Below, in pieces: positions 12,392 to 13,879 of a DNA stretch of 13,879 bases. Each line of letters opens with the position of its first letter. The first letter of the stretch is position 1. The translations under genes were made by a program, and so were the position numbers. The notes below the pieces were generated by a model, which was not told where the DNA came from, made no database searches, and saw only the letters and a list, made by a program, of their open reading frames with translations. The DNA is taken from the NCBI RefSeq assembly GCF_025144725.1, contig NZ_JALXKS010000055.1:1-13879 (forward strand). Direction: 5' to 3'. The stretch comes from Brevibacterium sp. p3-SID960 (GTDB lineage: Bacteria > Actinomycetota > Actinomycetes > Actinomycetales > Brevibacteriaceae).

Positions 12392-13849
12392 ATGGACATC
12401 CAGCCCATTCTGGACAAGGTCAACACCGGTCTCTTCATCAACGGCGAATGGCGCGAGGCCGAAGGCGGCAAGACCATCGACGTGGAGAACCCGGCCACCG
12501 GTGAGGTCATCGCGACTGTCGCCGACGGTTCGGCAGCCGATGCCGAGGAGGCGATCCGGGTCGCCGGTGAGAAGCAGGCCGAATGGGCTGCCGTGCCCCC
12601 GCGTGAGCGCGGCGAGATCCTGCGCAGGGCCTATGAGTTGCTCATCGAGCGTCAGGAGGACATCGCCACGGTGATGACCGCCGAGATGGGCAAGGGTATC
12701 GCCGAGTCCCGCGGCGAGGTCGCCTACGGCGCTGAGTTCTTCCGCTGGTTCGCTGAGGAGGCCGTACGCGTCTCCGGCAACTTCATGCAGTCCACTGATG
12801 GCAAGAACCGCATCATGGTCTCCCGCGAGCCGGTCGGCCCGTCGGTGCTCGTGACCCCGTGGAACTTCCCGCTGGCCATGGGCACCCGCAAGATCGGGCC
12901 GGCGATCGCGGCCGGCTGCACGATGGTGTTCAAGCCCGCGAAGCTCACCCCGCTCACCTCGCTCATGCTTGTTGAGGCGCTCAAGGACGCCGGCCTGCCC
13001 GCTGGTGTGCTCAACGTCGTCACCTCGAACTCCGCCCGCCGGGTCGTGACCCCGTGGATGGAGTCGAACATCGCCCGCAAGGTCACCTTCACCGGTTCGA
13101 CCGAGGTTGGTGTCGGACTGCTGGAGCAGGCCGCGCAGAACGTGATGAAGTCCTCGATGGAGCTCGGCGGCAACGCCCCGTTCGTCGTGTGCGAAGACGC
13201 GGACCTCGACAAGGCCGTCGAAGGCGCGCTGCTGGCCAAGATGCGCAACATCGGCGAGGCCTGCACTGCGGCCAACCGCTTCTTCGTCCACACCTCGCTG
13301 GCTGATGAGTTCGCTCAGCGACTGGCTGATGAGATGGGCAAGATGACGATCGGCAACGGCCTGGATGAGAACAACAAGATCGGCCCGCTCGTCGAGGAGA
13401 AGGCCCGCGACAAGGTCGCCAGCCTCGTCGACGACGCCGTCGAGAAGGGAGCGAAGGTCCTCACCGGCGGCAGCAAGGTCGACGGGCCCGGTTACTTCTA
13501 CGAGCCGACTGTGCTGACGAACGTCTCGGAGGACTCCGATATCCGCAAGGAGGAGATCTTCGGGCCTGTCGCCCCGATCTTCACATTCGAGACCGACGAA
13601 GAGGCCATCGAGATGGCCAACGAGACCGACTTCGGACTCTCCGGCTACCTCTTCACCGAGAACCTCGCCCGCGGTATGAAGCTCTCCGAGCAGCTCGAGT
13701 GCGGCATGATCGGCCTCAACACCGGTCTTGTGTCGAACCCGGGTGCGCCGTTCGGCGGTGTCAAGCACTCCGGTCTCGGCCGTGAGGGCGGACAGGTCGG
13801 CATCGACGAGTTCCTCGAGGTCAAGTACGTCACGACCCCGCGCAGCTGA
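12392..13849 (+). CDS. gabD: NAD(P)-dependent succinate-semialdehyde dehydrogenase (aldehyde dehydrogenase superfamily)
   Basis: Oxidises succinate semialdehyde to succinate, the last step of the GABA shunt, in the cytoplasm. The 485-residue product has the usual length. Features in order: the LFINGEW start, TPWNFP with Asn158, the nucleotide-binding FTGSTEVG with Gly235, the general base Glu257 in SMELGGNAP, catalytic Cys291 in GEACTAANRF, EEIFGPVAPIF, and the C-terminal GLNTGLVSNPGAPFGGVKHSGLGREGG. ATG 12392 follows AGGAGG (12381-12386) by 5 nt. The ELGGNAPFVV and the LNTG...PFGGVKHSG blocks are those of succinate-semialdehyde rather than betaine or general aldehyde dehydrogenases. No aminotransferase (gabT) or GABA permease is in the window, so another semialdehyde substrate remains possible. 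Confidence 0.88.
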   Translation: MDIQPILDKVNTGLFINGEWREAEGGKTIDVENPATGEVIATVADGSAADAEEAIRVAGEKQAEWAAVPPRERGEILRRAYELLIERQEDIATVMTAEMGKGIAESRGEVAYGAEFFRWFAEEAVRVSGNFMQSTDGKNRIMVSREPVGPSVLVTPWNFPLAMGTRKIGPAIAAGCTMVFKPAKLTPLTSLMLVEALKDAGLPAGVLNVVTSNSARRVVTPWMESNIARKVTFTGSTEVGVGLLEQAAQNVMKSSMELGGNAPFVVCEDADLDKAVEGALLAKMRNIGEACTAANRFFVHTSLADEFAQRLADEMGKMTIGNGLDENNKIGPLVEEKARDKVASLVDDAVEKGAKVLTGGSKVDGPGYFYEPTVLTNVSEDSDIRKEEIFGPVAPIFTFETDEEAIEMANETDFGLSGYLFTENLARGMKLSEQLECGMIGLNTGLVSNPGAPFGGVKHSGLGREGGQVGIDEFLEVKYVTTPRS

Positions 13850-13856
13850 TAGGCGA

Positions 13857-13872
13857 GCTGGCTGATGCCAGC
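13857..13872 (+). terminator. Possible terminator hairpin after the aldehyde dehydrogenase gene
   Basis: GCTGGC (13857-13862) pairs with GCCAGC (13867-13872) with a TGAT loop, starting 7 nt after the stop codon. The stem is short and the window ends 7 nt later, so it may be part of a longer structure. Confidence 0.4.
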
Positions 13873-13879
13873 CGGCACA

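Noticed and set aside
12359..13768. 469-codon open frame on the minus strand
   Set aside because: Antisense shadow of the aldehyde dehydrogenase gene, which has all catalytic motifs and a proper ribosome binding site.

Overview
The window is high-GC, densely coded DNA with codon use, lipoprotein signals and short or absent 5' leaders typical of an actinobacterium. A Micrococcales genus such as Brevibacterium would fit, but that is a guess from gene style and not from a marker gene. There is no rRNA, tRNA, CRISPR array, transposase or phage gene in it.

Layout. (1) 1-5084: a tripartite ATP-independent periplasmic (TRAP) uptake system on the + strand: small permease (DctQ type), large permease (DctM type), then two paralogous lipoprotein binding proteins (DctP type). 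A long hairpin and a short tandem repeat separate the two binding-protein genes. (2) 5187-6164: a low-GC insert with a RelA/SpoT-type alarmone synthetase gene, broken by one frameshift between its last two synthetase motifs, and a small intact partner gene overlapping it by 4 nt. This resembles a toxin/antitoxin or defence pair and is the most unusual part of the window. (3) 6230-8384: a LysR-type regulator divergent from a YeiH/UPF0324-family exporter, with a palindrome between them. (4) 8699-10257: an Lrp/AsnC-type regulator divergent from an EamA-type exporter, with a repeated candidate operator. (5) 9913-11756, minus strand: an ornithine cyclodeaminase/mu-crystallin family gene coupled to a GNAT acetyltransferase gene whose reading frame runs about 345 nt antisense into the end of the EamA gene. 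(6) 11927-13849: a small GNAT-like protein, a hairpin terminator, a recognisable promoter and an aldehyde dehydrogenase of the succinate-semialdehyde dehydrogenase type.

How the genes may work together. The TRAP genes form one transport unit in which the two binding proteins probably share one membrane channel. The LysR/YeiH and Lrp/EamA pairs are two regulator-exporter modules of the usual divergent form. The cyclodeaminase, Lrp and aldehyde dehydrogenase genes give the right-hand half an amino-acid or amine flavour, but nothing ties them into one pathway. Several genes start at an ATG about 7 nt after a TANNNT box without a Shine-Dalgarno sequence, so leaderless transcription is probably common here.
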